A DNA stretch of 12,499 nucleotides. Source: Desulfovibrionaceae bacterium. Its GTDB lineage: Bacteria > Desulfobacterota > Desulfovibrionia > Desulfovibrionales > Desulfovibrionaceae. The position numbers and the translations under genes were made by a program. This document shows, piece by piece, positions 1-7,398 of the stretch; the first letter of the stretch is position 1, and every line of letters starts with the position of its first letter. The notes under the pieces are model-generated. The model was not told the DNA's origin. It saw only the letters and a program-made list of their open reading frames with translations, and made no database searches. Where the stretch lies: the NCBI GenBank assembly GCA_900770205.1, contig CAAGJV010000286.1, positions 1-12,499 on the forward strand, given 5' to 3'.

Positions 1-1010
1 CCGCAGAAAACAAAGCCTTTGTCGAGATTTCCCTTCATCGCATTAATAAGGGCGGAAGATATGCAGTAAGGAGTCGTTTCGGGATTGCACGTTTTTATGC
101 AGTGAAATACGCATTTAAAAGGCTTCTTTCTTCCCTCTCTGGCAGCTTCAATAAAAGCGTTGTTCAGGGCTCTCCCAGGCATGCCCACAGGGCTGTGGAT
201 AATAGTCACATCTTCCTGAGAGGCATTCACATAGGCCTGTTTGAAGCGGATGTCTGCATCGCATTCTTCCGTAGCAACAAAACGGGTTGCCATCTGCACG
301 CCGGAAGCTCCAAGTTCAAACATCCTCGCCATATCGGCTCCGCTGAACACGCCTCCACCGGTAATAACGGGAACAGCCCGCCCTGCTTTGTCTTCCAGAG
401 CTTTTGCAGCATCAACAACGCCTGCAACAAGCTTTTCAAGAGAAAACGACTCATCAAAAATGTGTTCTTCGGAAAACCCGAGATGCCCGCCTGCTTTCGG
501 ACCTTCAAGCACAAAAGCATCGGGAAGCAGGCCTGTCTTGGCCATCCATTTTTTCGCTATGAGCGTTGCCGCACGCCCGGAAGAAACAATGGGAACGAGC
601 TTCGTCCGAAATTCCTCCTTCTTCTGCGCACAGGTTTCCAGAAAAATTTTCGGAAGGTCCATAGGCAATCCGGCGCCGGAAAAAACAACATCCGCGCGGG
701 ATTCTATGGCCGTACGCACCATATCGGCAAACGTCGTAAGCGCCACCATGACATTCACGCCAATAATGCCCTGCGTGGCTGCACGGGCCTTTTCTATCTC
801 ACGGCGGAGAGCACGGATATTGGCCTCGATGGGGTTGGAAACAACATCAGATTCGCGCATGCCCACCATGGCTGCGGCAATAACACCTATTCCGCCTTCG
901 TTGGCCACTGCGGAAGCCAGCCCTGAAAGGGAAATGCCAACGCCCATTCCGCCCTGGACAATGGGCGAACGGGCGACAAGATCACCGATTTTCAGTGAAG
1001 GAAAAGCCAT
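1..1010 (-). CDS. Nitronate monooxygenase-like FMN flavoprotein (3' end cut by window edge)
   Basis: Translating the minus strand from the ATG at 1010-1008 gives 336 open codons reaching the window edge. GGAGG at 1024-1020 lies nine bases before that ATG. The protein is a TIM-barrel flavoprotein of the nitronate monooxygenase / 2-nitropropane dioxygenase / FabK superfamily. Visible motifs are IVQGGMG (residues 17-23, start of the FMN barrel), EGPKAGGHLG (169-178, containing the His that is the catalytic base in characterised nitronate monooxygenases), and GGGVFSGADMARMFELGASG (218-237, phosphate-binding end of the barrel). The C-terminal part has four closely spaced cysteines (C300, C304, C308, C316) in a KCxxxC...TPYC context. 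I recall this from anaerobe members of the family, and it is absent from classical enzymes. Homologues are about 355-365 residues, so probably only some 20 residues are missing. The physiological substrate is unknown: nitronate oxidation is unlikely to be the main role in an anaerobe, and an enoyl-ACP/enoate reductase role is possible. It is transcribed divergently from phoH. Confidence 0.88.
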   Translation of the reverse strand, partial: MAFPSLKIGDLVARSPIVQGGMGVGISLSGLASAVANEGGIGVIAAAMVGMRESDVVSNPIEANIRALRREIEKARAATQGIIGVNVMVALTTFADMVRTAIESRADVVFSGAGLPMDLPKIFLETCAQKKEEFRTKLVPIVSSGRAATLIAKKWMAKTGLLPDAFVLEGPKAGGHLGFSEEHIFDESFSLEKLVAGVVDAAKALEDKAGRAVPVITGGGVFSGADMARMFELGASGVQMATRFVATEECDADIRFKQAYVNASQEDVTIIHSPVGMPGRALNNAFIEAAREGRKKPFKCVFHCIKTCNPETTPYCISSALINAMKGNLDKGFVFC

Positions 1011-1086
1011 AAATAATTACCTCCGGTTCCTTAGAACATGGACGGATATCTGTTTGTACCATGCACTCTGAAAAAGAGCGGGGATA

Positions 1087-1115
1087 AACATAGCCTCCCT
1101 TATTCATCATGACAA
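1087..1115 (-). promoter_or_regulatory. Candidate sigma-70-type promoter for the minus-strand flavoprotein gene
   Basis: On the minus strand a TTGTCA (1115-1110) is followed after exactly 17 bases by TATGTT (1092-1087). That is five of six matches to the -35 consensus and four of six to the -10. Transcription would start near 1080 and leave a leader of about 70 bases before the ATG at 1010. Position and spacing fit, but the call rests on consensus matching alone. Confidence 0.4.
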
Positions 1116-1138
1116 GGGGGCTTGCAAAATTTCACTTA

Positions 1139-1166
1139 TTGCCGGATAAGATTTTTATTATATAAA
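1139..1166 (+). promoter_or_regulatory. Weak candidate promoter for the phoH operon
   Basis: TTGCCG (1139-1144) and TATAAA (1161-1166) are separated by 16 bases on the plus strand. The -10 matches five of six consensus positions and the -35 four of six. Other TATAAT hexamers downstream (1177-1182 and 1259-1264) lack a good -35 partner but could also be used. In a run this AT-rich, -10 look-alikes are expected by chance, so this is only a best guess. Confidence 0.22.
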
Positions 1167-1355
1167 TTCAATATGTTATAATATATATTTCTTTATTTTT
1201 CCAGAAAACTGTCGAAACTTTTGCCATCCCACCCTGAAGAAATAACGTAATATACTGATATAATAAAATATTTATTCAATACGTCCTTCCTGTAGAATTT
1301 CCATCCTCCGCGTGGATATAGACTCTTTTCCGGTTTTAGCGTAGAAGGAAAAGCT

Positions 1356-2394
<1,039 letters not shown>

Positions 2395-2408
<14 letters not shown>

Positions 2409-4749
2409 GAAGATTTCTCCCGTCAGTGTCTCCCAGCTTTTGGAACACTCCCGGTCCATGTTCATGCATCATCATCACGACTGGGGCTTGCTCTCACTGG
2501 CTGCTGCGCTTCTCATCGTTGCTCTTCTCTGTTCCATCCAGCCGGGAAGATCGGCCCGTGTTGTCTACCCCGCCGGGGAGATCGCCGCGCAGGACGTTGT
2601 CTCCGACAGAGCGCTGATGGTGGAAGACCCCCAGGCCACCCAGCTGAGAAGAGACAGAGCGCTGGCTCTTCAGCCCATGGTATTCGATATAGACAAAAAG
2701 GCCATAGAGCGTTTCCGGGAAGAAAGCCTCGGGCTTCTGGACGACATAAACAAGCGGGGGCTCGATGGAGAAGGCATAGAAAATGTCCGCCGCGCCTTCA
2801 ACGAACGTCATCTTTCCGATATTTCCGCCTCGGCATTCCACCTTCTTACGGCCTCCTATGTGCAGGAATATCTGCTCACAACCCTTATCCCCTGGATGGA
2901 ATCCACTCTGGCAAACGGTGTCATTGCCGATATGCGCCAGATCGCCAATACAGACAACGCCGTCATCGTAAGAGATCTGGACACCGGAACGGAGGTTCTT
3001 CGCACTCAGACAGGCGGCCTGAAAGATCTCCGATCCTTCAAAGCGGCCTTGGGAAGAAAGCTGCGGACGGAAGACAAACTCAATTCCCGCACAAAAGTCG
3101 TTCTTCAGGAAGTACTGCCGCTTATGCTGGTTCCTTCGCTGGCCGTCAATCAGGAAGTCACCAGCCTGCGTAATGAAGAAATGCTTGCTGCCGTAGAGCC
3201 TGTTCTCTATAAGGTTCAGCCCGGGGAAGTTCTTGTTCGTGCCGGAGACATGGTCACCCATGAACAGCAAATAAAGCTTCAGGCTCTTTTCCGTGCCGCA
3301 CCCGGAGTTGTAGACTGGTACATCTTCAGCGGATGCGTCATCCTCGGCATTTTCCTTCTTCTTGGCCTTTTCATCACGCCCAGCGGAAATAAAGGAACGA
3401 TACTGCGATCCAAAGACCAGACCCTTATCGCGCTCCTTGTCCTGCTGTTCGGCATAGGGGCGTGGTGCAGCATGTATGTGCTTACGGTGGCGGCCTCCGC
3501 ATCCATGGCGCATATTCTCGCCTTCGCCTTCCCTGTAGCCGGGGGAACAGGGGTAGCGGCCCTTATTTTTGCCGCAAGGCGCTACTGCACCGTAGGCCTC
3601 ATTCTCTCTTTCTTCACCACGATGATTTTCCGCGGAGACATTGCTCTCTTCTTTTTCTACTTCATGTCTTCCATGACCAATACCTGGCTCGTCCTGAGGT
3701 CTCAGAACAGGCAGGACGTCATATGGGGGAGCATGCCGCTGCTTCTCTGGATGCTCATGACAGGCTTGGGGTCGGCCATGTTCAATCATCTGGAATGGGG
3801 GCAGCTGCCTTTTCTGCTTATCGCTCTTTTATGCAATGCCATTGGTTCTCTTTTCCTGCTTTTTGCTCTCAGCCCCGTTCTCGAAATGCTCATGGGCTAT
3901 ACCACGCGCTTTCGCATGATGGAGCTTATGAACCTGGAACATCCTCTTCTCCAGGAACTCATGATGACGGTGCCCGGTACCTATCATCACTCTCTCGTGG
4001 TTTCCAATCTGGTGGAGGCCGGAGCAGCAGCTATCGGAGCCAACAGCCTCCTCTGCAAAGTAGGCGCTCTCTATCACGACATAGGCAAAATTTCCCGCCC
4101 GGACTACTTTGTTGAAAACCAGTTCGGAGGGCCTAACCCGCACGACAAGCTCTCCCCGGCCATGAGCGCGCTCATTTTATTCTCCCATGTCAAGCAGGGG
4201 GCAGAGCTTGCGGAAGAATATCATCTCGGCCGTGAAATAACAGACATCATCTTGCAGCATCACGGAACACGAGGCGCCATGTTCTTCTACAACAAGGCCC
4301 TTCAGATGGGAGAAAATCCCCGGCTGCAGGACTATTCCTACCCTGGGCCGAGGCCTCAGAGCAAAGAGGCGGCCATAGTCATGCTGGCCGATTCCGTAGA
4401 GGCATCGAGCCGCACGCTGGTGGAACCTACCCCGGCCCGCATCCAGGCTCATGTCACGAAAATCGTCAAGGGCGTTTATGCCGAAGGGCAGCTGGATGAA
4501 TCCGATCTGACATTCCGCGATCTTAACAAGCTCATCGACAGCTTTGTCCGCATCATCACGGGCCTTTTCCATCAGCGCATAGCCTACCCTGAAGAAAAGC
4601 AGGAAAATCATAAGAAAAAACCTGATGATCCCCGGAAGGAAGAGGCGGAAGACCTTCTCCCCGAATGGAGGGTATCCCCGGAAAAGAACATGCCCGAACA
4701 GAAAAAGCCTTCGCAGCCTGCAGAAGAAAAAACGGAAAAAAATCCATGA
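2395..4749 (+). CDS. Membrane HD-domain phosphohydrolase, PgpH/YqfF-like (7TMR-HDED, 7TM, HD)
   Basis: From the ATG at 2395 the product is 784 residues. Order: a short basic N-terminus with four consecutive His (25-28), TM1 at about 31-48, an extracytoplasmic region of about 255 residues matching the 7TMR-HDED arrangement, a helical membrane bundle at about 307-505, then a cytoplasmic HD domain. HD-domain metal-ligand candidates are H531/H532 in the TYHHS motif, H561-D562 in YHDIGK, H583, H598, H622/H623 and D666 (ADSVEASSR). In Firmicutes, PgpH of this architecture hydrolyses cyclic di-AMP. That activity here is inferred from family. A tail of about 50 very charged, Lys/Glu/Pro-rich residues follows the HD domain. 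Start choice is uncertain: TTG 2377 and ATG 2386 are in frame upstream, and no start has a strong Shine-Dalgarno. Translational coupling to phoH is likely from the overlap. Confidence 0.92.
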
Positions 4750-5234
4750 CCAGCACGGATGGGCTTACCATAGAAATGCGCTGCTTCTGCCGCTTCTGCC
4801 GAAAGGATTGGATGAAGTGCCTTTCCATCATGCGCCTTGCCGCTGCCGATGCCGGCATGCTGCCGGGGCAGCCGAACGGCCCCCGTGCGCAGGAAGATAC
4901 CGGCAGTCTTAATCCGGAGCATCTCTCCATTCTGCTCATCATTGCAGGCGATGGCGAAATAGCGCAGGTCAATCAGCGCAATCTGTTCTGTTCCGGCCCA
5001 ACCAACATTCTGAGTTTTCCAGGTGACCATGGGGAACTCGGCACTCTTTTTCTCAGTGCAGACACTCTGGAAAGGGAAAGCATCCTCTACGGGCAGGATG
5101 TCAGAGTCCATGCCAGAAGGCTCCTTGCCCATGGCATGGGCCATATAACGGGTTTCGACCATGGCCCTGCCATGGATGAATTCTGTTCCTATCTGGAAGA
5201 ATCATGCCCGCTTCCAGGCGAAGAGAGGGAATAG
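4746..5234 (+). CDS. ybeY: Endoribonuclease YbeY / 16S rRNA maturation factor
   Basis: The start codon overlaps the upstream stop (ATGA at 4746-4749), the typical coupled arrangement. It gives 162 residues, normal for the family. The zinc-binding signature HGxxHxxGxDH is present as H129, H133 and H139 (HGMGHITGFDH), and the upstream conserved stretch reads GPTNILSFPGD (84-94). YbeY is a metal-dependent RNase-like protein needed for 16S rRNA 3' end maturation and ribosome quality control. It works with PhoH-family and Era proteins, whose genes flank it here. The position of the conserved Arg (Arg59 in E. coli YbeY, numbering from memory) appears to be Leu80. From memory, related Desulfovibrio proteins also vary here, so I read this as a lineage feature rather than inactivation. 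A longer in-frame extension starting at 4665 inside the upstream gene is rejected. Confidence 0.93.
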   Translation: MTSTDGLTIEMRCFCRFCRKDWMKCLSIMRLAAADAGMLPGQPNGPRAQEDTGSLNPEHLSILLIIAGDGEIAQVNQRNLFCSGPTNILSFPGDHGELGTLFLSADTLERESILYGQDVRVHARRLLAHGMGHITGFDHGPAMDEFCSYLEESCPLPGEERE

Positions 5235-5324
5235 AACTTGACGTTATGCCTCCCGTAGTTCAAGCTGAAACCCTTCTTTACCATCACGGATATCTTCCCG
5301 CAATGTATATATATTGGAGACAGT

Positions 5325-6266
5325 ATGGCCAGAATACAGAATGAACACCGCTGTGGATGGGTTGCCCTCATGGGCCCCCCGAATGCTGGAAAGTCCACGC
5401 TTCTTAATGCACTTCTGGGGCAGAAGATCAGCATTGTAACATCAAAGCCGCAAACAACGCGCAGCCGTGTGGTAGGCATTATGTCTGAACCAGGGGCTCA
5501 GGTCATTTTCATGGACACCCCCGGGGTCAACCACTCACGCCAGCAGCAGCGCGGCCACCTGAGCAAGATGATGAGCCAGGCGGCATGGCAGAGCATGGCT
5601 GCTGCCCATGCTGTCATGCTTGTTCTCGATGCCGAACTCTACCTCCGCCGCCCGGACTTTCTTGACCGGGATATCCAGTCTCTGCGCGATGCCCTTTCCG
5701 AAGATGACCGCCCCCTGCTTATCGTAGTGAACAAGGTCGACCTTTTCCACGACAAGTCCCGTATGCTGCCGCTGCTCGTCAAACTCCAGGAATACTTCAG
5801 CCGCGCCGAAATCTTCCCCATGTCTGCCCTCACGCGCGACGGCTTGGAAGACCTCAAGAAAATCATCATTTCCATGATTCCGGAAGGGGATTCCCAGTTC
5901 CCGGAAGATCAGCTTTCTACAGCCCCCACACGTTTTCTTGCCGCGGAAATCGTCCGGGAAAAAGTCTTTGAGAAGCTCAGGCAGGAAGTGCCCTACACGA
6001 CAGCCGTGGATATCGAAGCCTGGGAAGAAGCGCCTGAACGCGATCTCACCATCATCCATGCCGTCATTTTCGTGCAGCGGCCTTCCCATAAGGCCATGGT
6101 CATCGGCCGCGCCGGTTCAACCATCAAGGAGATTGGTACAGAGGCGCGGCACGATATTCAGAAGCTTATCGGCGGTAAAGTCCATCTTCAACTCTGGGTC
6201 AAGGTTAAAGACAACTGGGCTGAAGATACGGAACTGCTCCATGACCTCGGCTTCGAGGAAAACTGA
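5325..6266 (+). CDS. era: GTPase Era, ribosome assembly
   Basis: The 313-residue product has both halves of Era. The GTPase domain shows G1 GPPNAGKS (17-24), the QTTRSRVVGI effector region (from 43), G3 DTPG (64-67), G4 NKVD (136-139) and G5 SAL (167-169). The C-terminal KH domain contains VIGRAGSTIKEIG and ends in the usual LxLWVKVKxxW motif near the C-terminus. Era binds the 3' end of 16S rRNA and promotes 30S subunit maturation, which fits its place after ybeY. The ATG at 5325 is preceded by TTGGAGA (5314-5320). A 90-base gap separates it from ybeY. In many relatives dgkA and/or cdd sit at this point, but neither is present. The gap shows no clear terminator, so read-through from ybeY is plausible. 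Confidence 0.96.
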   Translation: MARIQNEHRCGWVALMGPPNAGKSTLLNALLGQKISIVTSKPQTTRSRVVGIMSEPGAQVIFMDTPGVNHSRQQQRGHLSKMMSQAAWQSMAAAHAVMLVLDAELYLRRPDFLDRDIQSLRDALSEDDRPLLIVVNKVDLFHDKSRMLPLLVKLQEYFSRAEIFPMSALTRDGLEDLKKIIISMIPEGDSQFPEDQLSTAPTRFLAAEIVREKVFEKLRQEVPYTTAVDIEAWEEAPERDLTIIHAVIFVQRPSHKAMVIGRAGSTIKEIGTEARHDIQKLIGGKVHLQLWVKVKDNWAEDTELLHDLGFEEN

Positions 6267-6316
6267 TCCGCCGGAGCTTCTGAGCAAAACGCATCGAAAG
6301 GCAAAAGGCTGTGAAT

Positions 6317-7030
6317 ATGTCGTCTTTGGAAGAACGCTGGCAAAAAGTGCGGAACGGAATAAGTGAGGCCATCCTGTCTTCTGGCCGTAAGCAGGGCAGC
6401 GTACGGCTTGTTGCCGTATCAAAGTTCCATCCCGCTTCTGCTGTTTCCGAACTTTTTCGCCTGGGGCAGAGAGATTTCGGTGAAAACTATATTCAGGAAG
6501 CACGAAAAAAACAGGATGAACTTGCCGGGCTGGATATAAGATGGCACGCCATAGGTCCGGTACAGACAAACAAGGCCAAAGACATGGCAGGGCGCTTCTG
6601 CCTTCTGCACACGCTGGACAGGACAGATCTTGCACGAGCCTTGCTGCGCCGTATGCCTGAAGGCATGGTTCAGGAAACGCTTGTACAGATAAATATAGGC
6701 GATGAGCCGCAGAAATCTGGAATTCGTCCGGCAGAAGCGGCGGCTTTTTTTGATGAACTGGCAGAATATGGCCTGCTTTCCGCCGAACAGTCCAGAATCA
6801 GAATCCGCGGACTTATGTGCCTCCCCCCCCGCTGCGGAGAAGAAGAAGCGGCCCGCCCCTATTTTGCTCATCTTCGAAAACTGCGGGATTCCCTTGAAGG
6901 CCGCTTTGGCATAGAACTCCCTGAACTTTCCATGGGCATGTCTGGCGACTATCGCGCCGCCATAAAAGAAGGCGCCACCATAGTACGCATTGGAACAGAT
7001 ATCTTCGGCCCAAGGCCGGCCAAAATCTGA
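6317..7030 (+). CDS. yggS: YggS family PLP homeostasis protein
   Basis: The product is 237 residues, the family norm. The PLP-binding lysine is K36 in LVAVSKFHP. Further family signatures are FGENYIQEARKK, WHAIGPVQTNK (usually WHFIGxLQxNK) and the C-terminal LSMGMSGDYRAAIKEGATIV run leading into RIGTDIFG. YggS/PLPBP proteins are cytoplasmic single-domain TIM barrels that bind PLP and affect vitamin B6 and amino-acid balance. They have no firmly known enzymatic reaction. I chose ATG 6317 because AAGG at 6304-6307 lies nine bases upstream. The alternative GTG 6311 is too close to it. The gene follows era after 50 bases with no terminator and may be co-transcribed. An eight-C homopolymer (6823-6830) lies inside the gene, but the frame is intact through it. 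Confidence 0.94.
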   Translation: MSSLEERWQKVRNGISEAILSSGRKQGSVRLVAVSKFHPASAVSELFRLGQRDFGENYIQEARKKQDELAGLDIRWHAIGPVQTNKAKDMAGRFCLLHTLDRTDLARALLRRMPEGMVQETLVQINIGDEPQKSGIRPAEAAAFFDELAEYGLLSAEQSRIRIRGLMCLPPRCGEEEAARPYFAHLRKLRDSLEGRFGIELPELSMGMSGDYRAAIKEGATIVRIGTDIFGPRPAKI

Positions 7031-7052
7031 TTTCGACACTCCCCTGTCGACG

Positions 7053-7086
7053 AATGGGGCCCCCATTTATTATTCTTGTTATTTTT
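7053..7086 (+). terminator. Possible weak terminator after yggS
   Basis: AATGGG (7053-7058) can pair with CCCATT (7062-7067) across a three-base loop. A U-rich but interrupted tail runs to about 7086. Just upstream, TCGACA (7033-7038) and TGTCGA (7045-7050) form another six-pair stem without a T run. The stems are short and the T tract is broken by A, C and G, so efficiency is doubtful. Confidence 0.35.
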
Positions 7087-7133
7087 CTATTTGGTCATAT
7101 ATGGTGAAGCAAGAAGTTTTTGATAGTGTAAAT

Positions 7134-7240
7134 ACCACATAGTGGTTGCCCCTAAATTTTATCGTCAGTATTTTTGGGGGCCGAAGGAAAGAATATTTAT
7201 AAGACGATAAATGATAAGTGACATAGTTTTTCGGTAGAGT
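7134..7240 (+). other. Structured non-coding stretch with nested inverted repeats
   Basis: No gene is present between yggS and the downstream CDS, but this part is rich in potential structure. ACCAC/GTGGT (7134-7138 with 7142-7146) gives a small hairpin. TTTATCGTC (7158-7166) pairs perfectly with GACGATAAA (7203-7211). Inside that, 7169-7175 can pair with 7189-7195 (one G-U), presenting a purine-rich loop containing GGGGGCCGAAGGA (7176-7188). An alternative pairing of CCCC (7150-7153) with the Gs at 7176-7180 competes with it. The stretch ends in a strong terminator-like hairpin. This could be a riboswitch-like leader, an independent small RNA, or the end of the yggS transcript. I do not recognise a named RNA family. 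Confidence 0.4.
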
Positions 7241-7278
7241 GCATGTCTATGACGGATACATAGACATGTCTTTTTTTT
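7241..7278 (+). terminator. Strong Rho-independent terminator (10-bp stem plus eight Ts); also a perfect inverted repeat
   Basis: CATGTCTATG (7242-7251) pairs perfectly with CATAGACATG (7259-7268) around a seven-base loop, and a G-U pair can extend the stem at its base. Two bases later comes an unbroken run of eight Ts (7271-7278). This is a textbook intrinsic terminator on the plus strand. The same dyad is also the kind of site used as an upstream activator sequence for sigma-54 activators. It lies about 100-130 bases before the predicted start from the promoter at 7343-7359. Confidence 0.8.
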
Positions 7279-7279
7279 A

Positions 7280-7310
7280 AACACAACTTTTTTCTTGTGT
7301 TATTTTTTTT
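7280..7310 (+). terminator. Second, AT-rich terminator-like hairpin in tandem
   Basis: AACACAA (7280-7286) pairs with TTGTGTT (7295-7301) around an eight-base loop that is mostly T, followed by A and eight Ts (7303-7310). The stem has only two G-C pairs, so it is weaker than the preceding hairpin. Two hairpins each followed by eight Ts, less than 35 bases apart, suggest backed-up termination between the housekeeping run and the accessory cluster. Confidence 0.5.
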
Positions 7311-7316
7311 AAATTA

Positions 7317-7329
7317 TATCAACAAATTA
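7317..7329 (+). promoter_or_regulatory. Candidate IHF binding site
   Basis: TATCAACAAATTA matches the IHF consensus WATCARNNNNTTR at every defined position. It lies about 15-25 bases upstream of the -24 element and downstream of the perfect inverted repeat at 7242-7268. IHF bends DNA so that an enhancer-bound activator can reach sigma-54 polymerase, and this is where such a site is expected. The region is very AT-rich, so chance matches are more likely than usual. Confidence 0.4.
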
Positions 7330-7342
7330 TAATAATTTTTAA

Positions 7343-7359
7343 TTGGTATATTCTTTGCA
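7343..7359 (+). promoter_or_regulatory. Sigma-54 (RpoN) type -24/-12 promoter for the accessory cluster
   Basis: The sequence reads TTGG at 7343-7346 and TTGCA at 7355-7359. The invariant GG (7345-7346) and GC (7357-7358) are separated by exactly ten bases, as in the consensus TTGGCAC-N5-TTGCW. The -24 half keeps TTGG and the A two bases later but not the C residues. Transcription would begin near 7370, giving a leader of about 30 bases before the ATG at 7399. It needs a bacterial enhancer-binding activator, which is not encoded in this window. Confidence 0.6.
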
Positions 7360-7398
7360 TAAAAATTTTAAAGTCTATTTATAAAAAAGGATAACATA

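Larger units (their letters stand above)
1011..1355. other. AT-rich divergent intergenic region between the flavoprotein gene and phoH
   Basis: These 345 bases hold no convincing gene on either strand. The half next to the flavoprotein gene carries its ribosome binding site and candidate promoter. The stretch 1145-1280 is strongly AT-rich, with several TATAAT-like hexamers on the plus strand (1161-1166, 1177-1182, 1259-1264), so the phoH operon promoter or promoters probably lie here. I see no clear inverted-repeat operator, riboswitch or terminator. The phoH leader would be roughly 80-190 bases, depending on which -10 is used. Confidence 0.6.

Noticed and set aside
102..1071. Two overlapping plus-strand open frames (102-926 and 241-1071)
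   Set aside because: They lie opposite the minus-strand flavoprotein gene, which has clear FMN-binding motifs. Their own translations show no domain and have atypical composition.
1257..1355. Operator or FNR/HcpR-type palindrome before phoH
   Set aside because: No dyad of convincing length is found; only short AT-rich coincidences.
2494..3789. 431-codon minus-strand open frame
   Set aside because: It is antisense to the 7TM-HD phosphohydrolase, whose motifs and membrane pattern are unmistakable. The translation is a low-likelihood shadow.
4665..4745. In-frame N-terminal extension of YbeY from an ATG at 4665
   Set aside because: It would overlap the upstream gene by 85 bases and encode a Lys/Arg-rich stretch not found in YbeY. 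The ATGA overlap start at 4746 gives the normal length.
7120..7278. A named riboswitch (glycine-like because of CCGAAGG)
   Set aside because: Only a short purine-rich match is present. The two-aptamer layout and flanking conserved segments of the glycine riboswitch are missing, and I cannot match any other family.
7134..7310. CRISPR array or mobile-element inverted repeats in the gene-free boundary
   Set aside because: The repeats are local hairpins of different sequence, not regularly spaced identical units. No transposase, integrase or target-site duplication is visible.
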